50,067 nt of DNA, taken from NCBI GenBank assembly GCA_009785865.1, contig WQVL01000009.1, positions 1 to 50,067 of the forward strand, read 5' to 3'. Shown piece after piece: positions 1 through 10,405 of this stretch (within the stretch, counting starts at the first letter, position 1; each line of letters opens with the position of its first letter). Source of the stretch: Oscillospiraceae bacterium (lineage in GTDB: Bacteria; Bacillota; Clostridia; TANB77; CAG-508). The translations under genes were made by a program, and so were the position numbers. The notes below the pieces were generated by a model. That model was not told the origin of the DNA and made no database searches. It saw only the letters and a list, made by a program, of their open reading frames with translations.

Positions 1-2
1 GA

Positions 3-641
3 TACTATTTTACATCTGAAGAAGGTAAATGCATATATAGAATTTACTGTTTAGAAAAAATGGGAAAATACTTGCTAAATTCAAGAAATATCGAATGTAA
101 ATGGCAACAGTCTGACAATACTAAACCAGTAGTTATGATTAAGAAAAGATTAGCTGGTAACCAAATTATCATTGCATATTTAAGAAAAGTACAAGCATTT
201 GATATTTATTCTATAAAACCAGCAATTACGGCTAAGAAATTAGGAAAGATATTTAAGCCAGCGGCAGGAGTAAAATTAACTAAAGCAAGCAAATCAATTC
301 ATTTTGTGTTTGAAGCAGTAAGAAGAGAAGAGGATTGGCAAAAGAAATTAGTTGAAAGAATGAAACTATACACTGATTTCTATGAAAGTTTTGTACCGTT
401 TGATTCAGGATATGAAATAAAACCACAACTTATTTTAGTTTGTGAAGATGATAAACATATGGCTGAATGTTTTAGAGAGATAGTAACAAACAAAGTAGAA
501 ATTCCAGATCAAAAAGTGTACTATACAACAGATCTAAGACAAAATGGAGAAGATTTAGTAAACAGTTTAGTAGAATTTAAAGCAGATCCAGAAACAGGGA
601 AATACAAAATGGAAGAAGTAGAAATTAAGTTGTTAGGATAG
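3..641 (+). CDS. hypothetical protein, 5'-truncated by window edge
   Basis: Frame of ORF 60..641 stays open to the window start (YYFTSEEGKCIYRIYCLEKMGKY...). Confidence 0.7.
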   Translation, partial: YYFTSEEGKCIYRIYCLEKMGKYLLNSRNIECKWQQSDNTKPVVMIKKRLAGNQIIIAYLRKVQAFDIYSIKPAITAKKLGKIFKPAAGVKLTKASKSIHFVFEAVRREEDWQKKLVERMKLYTDFYESFVPFDSGYEIKPQLILVCEDDKHMAECFREIVTNKVEIPDQKVYYTTDLRQNGEDLVNSLVEFKADPETGKYKMEEVEIKLLG

Positions 642-656
642 AGAGATGATACATAA

Positions 657-692
657 ATAAAAGGGGAACGTAGTTCTCCTTTTATTTTTCAA
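657..692. terminator. Rho-independent-like hairpin
   Basis: aaaaggggaacgtagttctccttttattttt inverted repeat plus T-rich tail. Confidence 0.6.
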
Positions 693-720
693 TACATTAC
701 TTTCTTTAGTCTATAATATA

Positions 721-1417
721 TTACGGTCTACCGTACTATTTCAACATCTATTGCGTGGATTTCTGGTGGATAGATTAGAGGTACTATTCCTTCGTGAAAT
801 ACAATTACTTCAAGACCAATCATATTCATTCTATTTGGTCTCTCGGTAAAAGCATGAACAATAATTCTCTCTCCTAAATTCCTTATTTCTTCATCTTCAT
901 TTGGTTCAATTACGATTATACCATCCGCTGATTGCTCAACTATCGTGCCTCTAAATTGGTTGGCATTCGTATGAATTTCATATCCTTCTTCTCTTTCTGA
1001 GCCGATAATGTCTAGTCTGTTTTCTAGTTCTAAGACTTCGCCTTCTATACGAGAATCCAGATTATCTCTTGTCACTGAAAATAGTATAATAGATATTATA
1101 CCCAATATAATGCTTGCTACAATAAACAATCCTATCACTTTTATTATAATAATAACAAATCCTGCAAGTTTTTGAGTGTTTGTATTGTTGTTTGGAGCAG
1201 TAAATTCACTAGATTTTGGTTCTGCACCTTTAATTAGAGCATCTAAACTAATATCAAAGATTTCACTTATTTTTATCAGTTTATCCATTTCTGGAGTAGT
1301 TTCTCCTAATTCCCATTTTGAAATAGTTTGCCTTGCTACATTTAATTTGTCACCTAATGCTTCTTGTGATAAGCCGTTCTCTTTTCTTAAATGAATTAGT
1401 CTTTCGCTAAATTCCAT
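721..1417 (-). CDS. XRE-family HTH regulator with C-terminal membrane/NfeD-like tail; C-terminus possibly extended by CGGT +1 shift
   Basis: N-terminal HTH (MEFSERLIHLRKENGLSQEALGDKLNVARQTISKWE). 0-frame ends gta CGG TAG at 728; +1 reading gives V-G-R-P-stop at 721. Confidence 0.75.
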
Positions 1418-1534
1418 AACAGTTCTCCTTTCATAAATAATAGGAATAATCCTGTATTTATTTTAAAAAAATTTGACATTTATATCTACCAGCTTAGCCT
1501 GGAATATTGACCCTTAAATATAACATTTTTGTTT

Positions 1535-2155
1535 CTAATACTCTAATACATCTTTTACTAGGTTTTCTGATATGCTCTTTTCTACTTCTGGGAATAATTT
1601 ATATATACTATATCCTAATTTTTCTTCTATTTCCTCTTGTATCTTGAATAATGCTCTCCAATTATTCAAAGCTTGCTGATTATCAAAATCATATCTCAAA
1701 TATACGTGTAGGATTCTTCGGTCAATCAAAGTAGGTCCGCCAGGTAATCCCATATAGTCACTTAATTGTATGATTTTATCATATAGGTTAAATTCAAGAT
1801 TGTCTAAATAATCTTTCAAGAATTCAGTTTCTTCATTTGTCAAATCCCATGCACCTAAAATAGCACCCATATCCTTTACCATAAATGAATGAGTCAAACA
1901 GTATCTGCCAATGTCTTCATGCCCAATACTTTTAAGATAATTATATCCATCCATTATGTGACGAACTGCAGTATTACCAGCTCTTCTGCCGATATCATGT
2001 AGCAAGCCATAAGTATATGCTTTATCTTTGTCTAGGTCTAGATTTTCTGCTAAAGTTTCAGCTATTTTAGCAGCAGTTAGACAGTGCTGAACCCAAGGTC
2101 CATCATTTAGTTTTGCAGATTCCATTAATATATTATTTGCTTCTTCTCTGGTCAT
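1535..2155 (-). CDS. HD-domain hydrolase
   Basis: HCLTAAKIAETLAENLD...YGLLHDIGRR HD motif. Confidence 0.75.
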   Translation of the reverse strand: MTREEANNILMESAKLNDGPWVQHCLTAAKIAETLAENLDLDKDKAYTYGLLHDIGRRAGNTAVRHIMDGYNYLKSIGHEDIGRYCLTHSFMVKDMGAILGAWDLTNEETEFLKDYLDNLEFNLYDKIIQLSDYMGLPGGPTLIDRRILHVYLRYDFDNQQALNNWRALFKIQEEIEEKLGYSIYKLFPEVEKSISENLVKDVLEY

Positions 2156-2275
2156 AAAAGTCCTCCTAGATTTCTTTAAAACTATTCTATTATAATTTAT
2201 TTTAACCTATTATATATTATAATTCAAGAATCACTTTATATCATGAAAAGTCCGAGTTAAATTTAAGCGAATTTC

Positions 2276-2304
2276 TTGACAGGGAGGGGAAGAATATGCT
2301 AATA
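2276..2304 (+). promoter_or_regulatory. sigma-A-like promoter for tRNA genes
   Basis: ttgaca-N17-ctaata upstream of tRNA-His. Confidence 0.5.
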
Positions 2305-2328
2305 TTAATACTGTCGCGAGAATAAATG

Positions 2329-2405
2329 GTGGATGTAGCTCAGTTGGTTAGAGCGCTAGTTTGTGGCACTAGAGGCCGTGGGTTCGAACCCCATCTTCCA
2401 CCCCA
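2329..2405 (+). tRNA. tRNA-His (GTG)
   Basis: Cloverleaf, loop ttGTGgc, extra 5' G opposite discriminator C, encoded CCA. Confidence 0.9.
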
Positions 2406-2438
2406 CAAATTCTATTGTAGACAAATAATTTAATATAT

Positions 2439-2513
2439 TGGGGTATAGCCAAGCGGTAAGGCACCAGACTTTGACTCTGGCATTCGGCGGTTCGAATCCT
2501 CCTACCCCAGCCA
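2439..2513 (+). tRNA. tRNA-Gln (TTG)
   Basis: tggggta...cagacTTTGACtctgg...taccccagcca cloverleaf with encoded CCA. Confidence 0.9.
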
Positions 2514-2518
2514 TTAAA

Positions 2519-2557
2519 TGTTCTTATAGAATTTAGGTATTCTATAAGAACGTTTTT
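2519..2557 (+). terminator. hairpin terminator after tRNA-Gln
   Basis: tgttcttatagaatttaggtattctataagaacgttttt. Confidence 0.75.
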
Positions 2558-2652
2558 ATATGTAAGCGTGTTGCAATATGTAGGAGTTTAATATAGAATA
2601 AAAATAGAGTGAGAAAGTAAGAAAGAATACTATTGTAATAAGAAAGAGGTAG

Positions 2653-3210
2653 ATGTTTAAGATGGAGCAAAAAAACATACAATCTGGAAATAGAAATAGT
2701 AGATTAGTAGTTTTCGTTATAGTATTATCATTATTTGTAATTGGATTTGGAGGATACTTTATTTATGATAAAGTTTTATCTAATAGCGCAAGCAAAAATA
2801 ATTATAGGGAAGACAATAACTATAATAATGTCGATGCTGCCGAAAATAGCAATGAAATTTTGAATAATGAAGAGAGCGTTAATTTGGTAGGTGAATGGGT
2901 TGCAATAGGAGTGATAGATGAGTTTGGTAGCGGTGAATTTGAAACTTATGATTTCCTAGGATGGCCTGAGGTTCCGACTTTGGAAATAAGGCAAAACCAA
3001 ATAATCAGTATGTCTTTGGGAGAAATGGGCGTCAGGGATGGAAACTTAGTAGAGACAAGTACAAATGAATATAAGATTGTCGGCGAGGTTAGAGCAGAAG
3101 GTTATCAATGGGAATCTAATAAGGTTATACAATACAATACTGATAGTAACTTAATACGATTGGTAACAGATAATATGCCTTCGAGGCAAATTTTCTTTGA
3201 ACGAAGATAG
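2653..3210 (+). CDS. membrane-anchored hypothetical protein
   Basis: Single N-terminal TM then polar domain. Confidence 0.6.
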   Translation: MFKMEQKNIQSGNRNSRLVVFVIVLSLFVIGFGGYFIYDKVLSNSASKNNYREDNNYNNVDAAENSNEILNNEESVNLVGEWVAIGVIDEFGSGEFETYDFLGWPEVPTLEIRQNQIISMSLGEMGVRDGNLVETSTNEYKIVGEVRAEGYQWESNKVIQYNTDSNLIRLVTDNMPSRQIFFERR

Positions 3211-3412
3211 ATTTCGTAGAGATATCCGAAAGGTCAACTGAAAAAAGGTTGACCTTTTAACTTGCAAAAATAACCACTTGAGTTAAGAAAGTATCCACTT
3301 ACGCAATAAACATATACAAGCAGTAAGGGAGGAAGTTATAATAAATATATAACGCCACAAATGCTTGCCTGAATAATACACAGCTACGAAACAACGTATC
3401 TTTACGTACTAA

Positions 3413-3940
3413 ATGATAGGGTTGAAGAAATTTGACTTCATTAAATGGCAACGTTATAATAGGAGCAATATGAAAATTAAAATTGAAATAGAAGATAATT
3501 TAATAGAAGATGAAATCATTATTAAATGCTCTAAATTAGATAGTAATATTCAAAAAATACAAACTATAATTGCAGATATAGCGGCACAAGATGAACAAAT
3601 TACTTTTTTGAAAGAAGGCAAAGAATATTACTTTTCTCTAAATGATATTTTGTTTTTTGAAACAAATAGTAGAGGTATAGATAGTCATACAGAAAATGAT
3701 GTTTTCCAGGTGAAGTACAAGTTATATGAACTTGAAGAGATACTGCCATCAAATTTTGTAAGAGTTTCAAAGTCTACGATACTAAATGTGAATAAAATAT
3801 ATTCAATAGATAAGAACATTATTTCATCAAGTACAGTGCAATTTTATAAGACACATAAACAAGTACATGTTTCGAGACATTATTATAAACAAACATTATA
3901 TCCAAAACTTCAAGCAAGATTAGTAGGATATAAGCGATGA
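3413..3940 (+). CDS. LytTR-family DNA-binding regulator (likely start 3470)
   Basis: C-terminal LytTR features (ITFLKEGKEYYFSLNDILFFET...FVRVSKSTILNVNKI). Confidence 0.75.
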   Translation: MIGLKKFDFIKWQRYNRSNMKIKIEIEDNLIEDEIIIKCSKLDSNIQKIQTIIADIAAQDEQITFLKEGKEYYFSLNDILFFETNSRGIDSHTENDVFQVKYKLYELEEILPSNFVRVSKSTILNVNKIYSIDKNIISSSTVQFYKTHKQVHVSRHYYKQTLYPKLQARLVGYKR

Positions 3941-4025
3941 AATGTCTTTGGAGAAACTCAAAGCTTGTCACTACAAGTAATGCAAGAGGGTCTAACTGTA
4001 ATAAAACATAGGGAGGATTTAAGAT

Positions 4026-4727
4026 ATGAAAAGTAGAAATTTATTTATAGGATTGTTTTTTATAATAGCAGCAGGGGTATTTGTTGTTAATGAAGTAGGG
4101 CTTTTAGGAGATATATCCACTTTCCAATTAGCTGCAGTAATTTTTCTAATACCAATCATAATATTGTGTACTGTAAAAAGGTATTTCTTCGGAGTGTTTT
4201 TCCCGTTAGCGGTATTAGGAGTATCTTTCTCTGAGGAGTTAGGAATTGCAGAATATACTGGCTGGCCGATATGGGTAGTAGCACTTTGTCTAAGCATAGG
4301 ATTATCACTTATATTTGGTAAGGGCTTAAGTGTTATGTGGACAGGAGATTTTGTAGGGTTTGGAGGAGAAGAATCTATCAGTGACGATGAAAATGATGAA
4401 ACTATTAATCATAGTGTGACATTTGGAGATAGTATAAAATATGCAAATTCAACGAATCTAAGAAGAGGAAGGCTAACATCCACATTTGGAGAGTTAACAG
4501 TATATTTTGATAATGCGAGTATAAATCCAGAAGGGGCTACAATATATGTTAATGCAACTTTTAGTGAGGTTAATATATACATGCCAAAAGAATGGGCAGT
4601 TATAAATGAACTAGGAAGTATAATGTCAGACGTAAAAGAGAAACGTACAAAGCAAGAAGAGGGAAGCTCTAAAGTGAAATTAGTAGGAAAAGCAGTTTTC
4701 TCAGAAGTTTCAATTATCTATGTATAA
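4026..4727 (+). CDS. LiaF-like membrane protein
   Basis: Multiple TMs then GELTVYFDNASINPEGATIYVNATFSEVNIYMPKEW; adjacent to LytTR gene. Confidence 0.6.
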   Translation: MKSRNLFIGLFFIIAAGVFVVNEVGLLGDISTFQLAAVIFLIPIIILCTVKRYFFGVFFPLAVLGVSFSEELGIAEYTGWPIWVVALCLSIGLSLIFGKGLSVMWTGDFVGFGGEESISDDENDETINHSVTFGDSIKYANSTNLRRGRLTSTFGELTVYFDNASINPEGATIYVNATFSEVNIYMPKEWAVINELGSIMSDVKEKRTKQEEGSSKVKLVGKAVFSEVSIIYV

Positions 4728-4802
4728 ATAAAAGAGATTAAGAGTAAAGACATATCTTCGTTTGCACACTAATCCAGATATTGCATAAGCTGTAATAAAT
4801 AA

Positions 4803-5576
4803 ATGCTATTTGGAAGTGAGATGAGAGATATGTCTTTTAATTATACAGTGGAAGCGGGAGATACTTTATGGATATTAGCACAAAAATTTAAAACAACAGT
4901 AGATGCAATTAGAACATTAAACAGCTTAACTAGCGACATGCTGAATATTGGTCAAACATTGATGATACCAAGTAATGTACAAAGGAATTTAGAGTTCCAA
5001 TTTGGTACTTGGATACCGTCTATACAAATTGGGAATGGAATTATTCAAGGTCAGTATATAGACCGAGTTGGCAACTGGACGAGAATTGGACAACAAATTT
5101 TTGTGAATGCATTTTTTCAATTAAACTATAACCAAACTCAAGTTGAAGATGCTATACGAAGGAATACGACTGTTCAAGAAATTAGAATAGGGACATTACC
5201 TTTTGAATCGAATAGTGGTGCATCAATTTTCAACTTAATGGTATCAAACAATCATTTTATAGAAAATGGTAGAATGAGATACTCTCAGGCTTGGGATACA
5301 TACATAGAAACAGAAGTTTTATCAGTAGGAGCAAGAAGTATTTGGGGAAGTCCACGTATGAGAGTTTTCGCTAATGAACGAGATATCAGTGGAAGGCTGA
5401 ATGATCGAATGCCAATTGGAATAGATTTATCTGTTCAAGACCTAAGACCTTCCACACAAGGAGTTTCTGTTGAGGTTAGACTTTCAGGAACTTATACAGC
5501 ATTTCCTGATTTGGCAGTTACAGATCCGGTCAACACACCACCACCAAATATTATTGAGAGCATACAATTAGCATAG
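4803..5576 (+). CDS. LysM-domain protein (likely start 4833)
   Basis: YTVEAGDTLWILAQKFKTTVDAIRTLNSLTSDMLNIGQTLMIP LysM repeat. Confidence 0.8.
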   Translation: MLFGSEMRDMSFNYTVEAGDTLWILAQKFKTTVDAIRTLNSLTSDMLNIGQTLMIPSNVQRNLEFQFGTWIPSIQIGNGIIQGQYIDRVGNWTRIGQQIFVNAFFQLNYNQTQVEDAIRRNTTVQEIRIGTLPFESNSGASIFNLMVSNNHFIENGRMRYSQAWDTYIETEVLSVGARSIWGSPRMRVFANERDISGRLNDRMPIGIDLSVQDLRPSTQGVSVEVRLSGTYTAFPDLAVTDPVNTPPPNIIESIQLA

Positions 5577-5624
5577 TATGTTTATAGATAGTATTTCGAA
5601 ACAGAATTGAGAAGTATTTGTTTC

Positions 5625-5682
5625 AAGCAAGAAAAGATTCCATGTCATATTCATAAACATGGAATCTTTTCTTGTTTAAAAA
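5625..5682. terminator. strong bidirectional hairpin
   Basis: aagcaagaaaagattccatgtcatattcataaacatggaatcttttcttgttt. Confidence 0.75.
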
Positions 5683-6272
5683 TTTGTAGCAATGAGGTAA
5701 GGGATAGATAGGTCCAAGTACTCTGTTTTCACGTTAGGTAGTACGCGGAGCTTTTCTGCAACACTATCTTTGTTATAGTTTGGAAAGAGGATGACAAACT
5801 TCAGCTGTTTATGCAAGAAGGCCATCAAAACCTCAAAGCAACACTCCTTACTACCTCTGACGCAAGTGACGATATCAATTCCCTTTATATTCATTGTTTG
5901 ATTAAAGCTACAGTTCATGATTGAAAAACCATTGTTGTATTTCGGTGCTGCAACTGGATCCATCGCAACTACGTCGGCTCCTTTGTTTCGGAGCTCTACA
6001 GATGAGAGGCAATGGGTTCCTGCGCCTACATCTAAGATGGTTTTGCCCACAAGATTTGTTTTTGTCGAAACATAGTCGGCAAAGGTCTTAAATAAATCTT
6101 TTCCCTCTAAATAGAGTATGAAATTGTCTGTAAAGTAATCCCATTTATCCAGTCTACCTGAGAATAGTGCCATGGCTTCGTATTGTAAAGCTAGTATTTC
6201 CCGAGGATCTAATTGCATCCGATTTTCCTGGATGTATTTGTTTAGTTTTTGCATTTTTTCATGAAAAGTCAT
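5676..6272 (-). CDS. SAM-methyltransferase-like protein, foreign-looking codon usage
   Basis: TILDVGAGTHCLSSVELRNKGADVVAMDP motif-I-like; GC-richer; two in-frame CGG codons. Confidence 0.55.
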   Translation of the reverse strand: MTFHEKMQKLNKYIQENRMQLDPREILALQYEAMALFSGRLDKWDYFTDNFILYLEGKDLFKTFADYVSTKTNLVGKTILDVGAGTHCLSSVELRNKGADVVAMDPVAAPKYNNGFSIMNCSFNQTMNIKGIDIVTCVRGSKECCFEVLMAFLHKQLKFVILFPNYNKDSVAEKLRVLPNVKTEYLDLSIPYLIATNF

Positions 6273-6619
6273 TATAGCTTCCTCCTAAATAGTATAATCA
6301 CAACATATTAACATAATTTGAAAGGAAAAGCAATTTTAGGATTACGAATATGAAGAAAGAGGAATGGATAGGGAGGCATGCTGATTGATTTTTATGTAAA
6401 TCTGTGATATGATTAACAAATGAAAAAAGTTGCCTTAGCTATTATGTAATGAATAGTTAGGGGATGCCTTTCTATTCGATAATGCAATGAGTATTTATTA
6501 TGAGTAGAGAGGAGGAATTCTTCAGTCATTTTGTTTAAAACTATTAATAATTTAGCATGGACATTTTTGTTAAAATACAGTAAAATGATATATAGCAAAT
6601 TTACTAAGGAGGGAAAGAA

Positions 6620-7153
6620 ATGAATATATGGCACGATATAGATCCAGAGAGAATTGAAAAAGATAGTTTTATTTCTGTAATAGAAATAAAAAAAGGTGGA
6701 AAAAATAAGTATGAATTAGATAAAGAAACAGGTATGCTTAGATTAGATAGAGTATTATATACGGCAACACATTACCCAGCAAACTATGGTTTTATACCAA
6801 GAACATATGCGGATGATAATGACCCGTTAGATGTTTTAGTATTATGCCAAGAAGATATAAATCCAATGACTCTGGTTGAGACGTATCCAATTGGGGTTAT
6901 AATAATGCTTGATCAAGACCAACCTGATGAGAAAATAATAGCAATTGGTAAAAAAGATCCATATTTAAATATGTATAAAGATATTTCAGAATTACCAGCT
7001 CATATATCTATGGAAATTATGCACTTCTTTGAAATATATAAACAACTAGAAGAAAAAGATACTGTGGTGGATCAAGTATTAGGTAGAGAAGATGCGGAAA
7101 GAATAATACAAAAGAGTATCGATAATTATAATAAAGGAAATTTTAAGAAATAA
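6620..7153 (+). CDS. ppa: inorganic pyrophosphatase
   Basis: IEIKKGGKNKYELDKETGMLRLDRVLYTATHYPANYGFIPRTYADDNDPLDVLVL. Confidence 0.9.
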   Translation: MNIWHDIDPERIEKDSFISVIEIKKGGKNKYELDKETGMLRLDRVLYTATHYPANYGFIPRTYADDNDPLDVLVLCQEDINPMTLVETYPIGVIIMLDQDQPDEKIIAIGKKDPYLNMYKDISELPAHISMEIMHFFEIYKQLEEKDTVVDQVLGREDAERIIQKSIDNYNKGNFKK

Positions 7154-7187
7154 CTTTACATACAAAGTATCGTGAAGGAGGGACGGC

Positions 7188-8416
7188 ATGCGGAGAGAAT
7201 ATAGTTCTTAATATGATGTTTATTACAGTAGCTTTTGCATTATTTGTATACATTTTTCTATATAAAATGATACGCAAAAATGACACTACGTATTTATGGA
7301 TTCTTAGTGGTCAAGCTATTGGTATTTTGATTAACTTAGTTAGCGTATTAACAGGTGTGTTTTTTGCAGTTTTATGTTTTACATTATGCATTGTAATTCC
7401 AATAATTGTGATAATAATGGAGAAAAGAGGATTGTATTTTGCAGAAATAATATATTTGTTAGCTGCTAAAGCTTGTATGTATATGGGGAATACAAAAAAA
7501 GCAAAAGAGTTTTTAATAGTAACAGTAACTAAAAATGATACAAGTTATTATGGACACAAAATGCTAGCAGAAGCATATGAAAAAGAAGGTGGAATGAGGA
7601 AGGCAATAGAGGAATATGTAAGGGTATTGGAGATAAGAAAAAATGACTATCAATCATACTTTACTATTTCTGTATTATTAAAAGATTTGGGAAGAAAAGA
7701 TGAATCAATACAGATGTTAAAAACATTAACAGCAAAAAAACCAGAACTATTTGAGGCAACAGAAATGCTACGGAGATTTGTTTTTAGACCAAGAAAAGTT
7801 TAGTGAAGCCATAGATTTATATATGAATGCTCTTAAAATACATCCTGACAAATATGAAATATATTATAACTTAGGGATAGTATATAGCAGAATGAACGAT
7901 TTTGATCTTGCAAAAGAATATTATCAAAAAGCAGCGGAGCTTAATCATGACTTTACCAACAGTCATTATAGGTTAGGACAAATTGCCCTATTATATAGAG
8001 ATGTGGATGGAGCAGAAGAAAACTTCTTAAATAGTTTAGGCGGAGAAACAGAAGCAGAAGCTAGTTTCGAACTTGCAAAAATATATGTAATGAAAAACAA
8101 GCCGGAAAAAGCTAAAATGTTCGCAAACCAAGCTGTAGATCTTGATTCCAAATACTATAATATAGTTCAAGAAGAACCTTTAATGTATCCTGTAAAAGAA
8201 GATGTAGTACCTCCTAAAGAAGATATGGCTCCAAAGGAACATATAGTTTCGCATAAAGAAAAAATGGTAAATGAATATTTGCAAGATACGTATAATATAA
8301 CAAAAAAAATAGACTTAAAAGCTGCTGCGAAAGAAGGAATAAATATTAATGAGTTCAAGTGGGAAAAAGGTCACGATAAGAAAAGATATGAGAAACAGAG
8401 AATAGATCCAAACTAA
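7188..8416 (+). CDS. TPR-repeat membrane protein requiring two CGGA +1 shifts
   Basis: SD aaggagg, ATG 7188 then CGGA at 7191 (M-G-ENIVLNMMFITV); second CGGA at 7771 (EATEML-G-DLFLDQEKFSEAIDLY). Length 1229 = 3n+2. Confidence 0.8.
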
Positions 8417-8449
8417 TATTGAGTAAGTATAATAAATGTGAAGAGATAA

Positions 8450-8476
8450 AGGCAGACATATAGTCTGCCTTTAAAC
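8450..8476 (+). terminator. hairpin terminator
   Basis: aaggcagacatatagtctgccttt. Confidence 0.6.
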
Positions 8477-8500
8477 ATAAACTATATTATAAAGGAGAGG

Positions 8501-9378
8501 TTGTTTGTGAATAAGAATATAGGGATATTAGGTGGAGATTTAAGAATTAGTAAGCTAGCTATGCTTCTTGCGAAGGATGGGTATAAGGTATATACATATG
8601 CAATGGAGAAGATGGAATGTGATGAGAGTATAAAAAATGGAATAGAAATGAAAAGTACAGTAGAGCAGATGGCAGAAAATGTAGATATGGTGATTAGCAG
8701 CATACCATTATCAAGAGATGGAAAAACAGTAGTAACTCCACTTAGCGGCGAAGAAGTGTATATAGATGAAGTGTTCAAAAAACTTCAAGGAAAAACTTTT
8801 ATAGCTGGAGATATAAAAGAGGATGCATATAGCAAGGCAGTGGATAATAAGATAGAGTTGATTGATATACTAGATATAGAAGAACTTGCTATACTAAATG
8901 CTATTCCAACAGCAGAAGGAGCAATGCAAAAGGCAATGGAACTTTCGGAAATAACACTTCATGGAAATAATAGTTTAGTTTTAGGATATGGAAGAATAGG
9001 AAAGATACTATCTAAGATGCTGCTTCGGAATAGGGGCAAATGTATTTTGTGCTGCGAGGAAAGAGGCTGACTTAGCAATGATAGATGCTATGGGATATAA
9101 CAAAGTGGATATGGCAGAGTTAGATAATGGATTAAGAAATTATGATTTCATATTTAACACTGTACCTGCTATGATATTAGATGAAAGTAGAATAGACAAA
9201 CTGAAGAAAGAGTGCATTATAGTAGACCTTGCATCAAAACCAGGAGGAGTAGACTTTGAAAAAGCTAAAGAAAAAAGAATAGAAGCAATACTTGCCCTTC
9301 GGTCTTCCGGGGAAAGTCGCACCATTATCAGCAGCAAAATATATGCAAAAGATAATCCACCAAATGATTCAGCAATGA
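8501..9378 (+). CDS. dpaA: dipicolinate synthase subunit A-like, two +1 shift sites
   Basis: CGGA at 9026 (VLGYGRIGKILSKMLL-G-IGANVFCAARKEADLAM) and CGGT at 9300 (ILAL-G-LPGKVAPLSAAKYMQKIIHQMIQQ*). Length 878 = 3n+2. Confidence 0.8.
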
Positions 9379-9418
9379 ATATTTTAATTGAACATATAGA
9401 ATTAATTGTAACGTCCCA

Positions 9419-9562
9419 TCATATAAGTTTCACGTAGTAGATTTGCTTCTTCTTCAGTTCTGTTGGCTGAAAAATAAGTATTACAACAAGACTTAGAATC
9501 AGTATAAATATAATAGAAATGGCTAATAAATATATTCTTTCATAGTAAAAATCTTCTTTCAT
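9419..9562 (-). CDS. small single-TM protein (47 aa), not in the supplied ORF track
   Basis: MKEDFYYERIYLLAISIIFILILSLVVILIFQPTELKKKQIYYVKLI; ATG overlaps the restored end of the upstream gene. Confidence 0.45.
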   Translation of the reverse strand: MKEDFYYERIYLLAISIIFILILSLVVILIFQPTELKKKQIYYVKLI

Positions 9563-10032
9563 TTACTAATACAGTATCACCCTCATTTATTTCAATGGCT
9601 ATCAGCCAACCGACTGAAGGCAGGGGAGGACATAGGATCTTGTGTGATTCGGTAATTCACTCTAATTACATTGCTATGCTTTCTTATGTCTAGTTTTAAC
9701 ATATCACTTACATTTGGTGCAGGAATAAAGATAAATGCCAATGAATTATTTTCGAAAAAAGAGTCTGTATATTCTATGAAATTACTATTATAGCGTTCAG
9801 TTATACACACTATATCGTCGTAATTATCCCCGTGAAAATTATCTTTTGAAAGTTCTTCCTTAAATAATATATATTCTTCGAAGCTATTAATTACTGTGAT
9901 TCTAGAAGTGATTAGGTATCCTTCAAGAACTATTGTATATGGTATAACTGTGCCTCTAGTCATAAAAAAGACAGTTGTTGCTATTCCTAACAATATTAAA
10001 ATTAAAATGGCTAACAATATATATTTTTTCAT
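9540..10032 (-). CDS. exported hypothetical protein with CGGT +1 site near C-terminus
   Basis: 0-frame ends AFSRLADSH; +1 gives AFS-G-WLIAIEINEGDTVLVNERRFLL*. Length 493 = 3n+1. Confidence 0.65.
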
Positions 10033-10358
10033 AATATTTTCCTTTCGATATTTGAGCTATAGTTAATATTAATTGCATTATATAGTAAAATTAGAAAGAA
10101 ATATATAGATTTAGGATGAAAAATGTCAATCAAAACAAAATTTGACAATATCTGCAAGTCAAGATGCAATCAGCAGATAAACTTTTTAGAGAGGGTGATG
10201 CAAACTTGCAACATTTGAAAAACGCATGGGAAGGAGAGGTGTCTAATTTTAGCTAGGAAGAGCACTTGAAGTAGATTGGTAGGAAGTTGTAGTTGTATAT
10301 GAATTTAAAAAAGCATATGGCATCGAATAGACATCTCCTAAGTATTAAGTAAAAATAA

Positions 10359-10392
10359 AGGCATAGAGGTTTATCTCTATGCCTTTATTTTT
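10359..10392. terminator. bidirectional hairpin
   Basis: aaaggcatagaggtttatctctatgccttta. Confidence 0.65.
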
Positions 10393-10405
10393 TAAGAACT
10401 ATATA

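Noticed and set aside
10160-10340. Possible decayed small CDS (LQHLKNAWEGEVSNFS... / LGRALEVDW*EVVVVYEFKKAYGIE)
   Set aside because: Several TAG/TGA stops and frame changes not at CGG; no family recognised; too weak to call.
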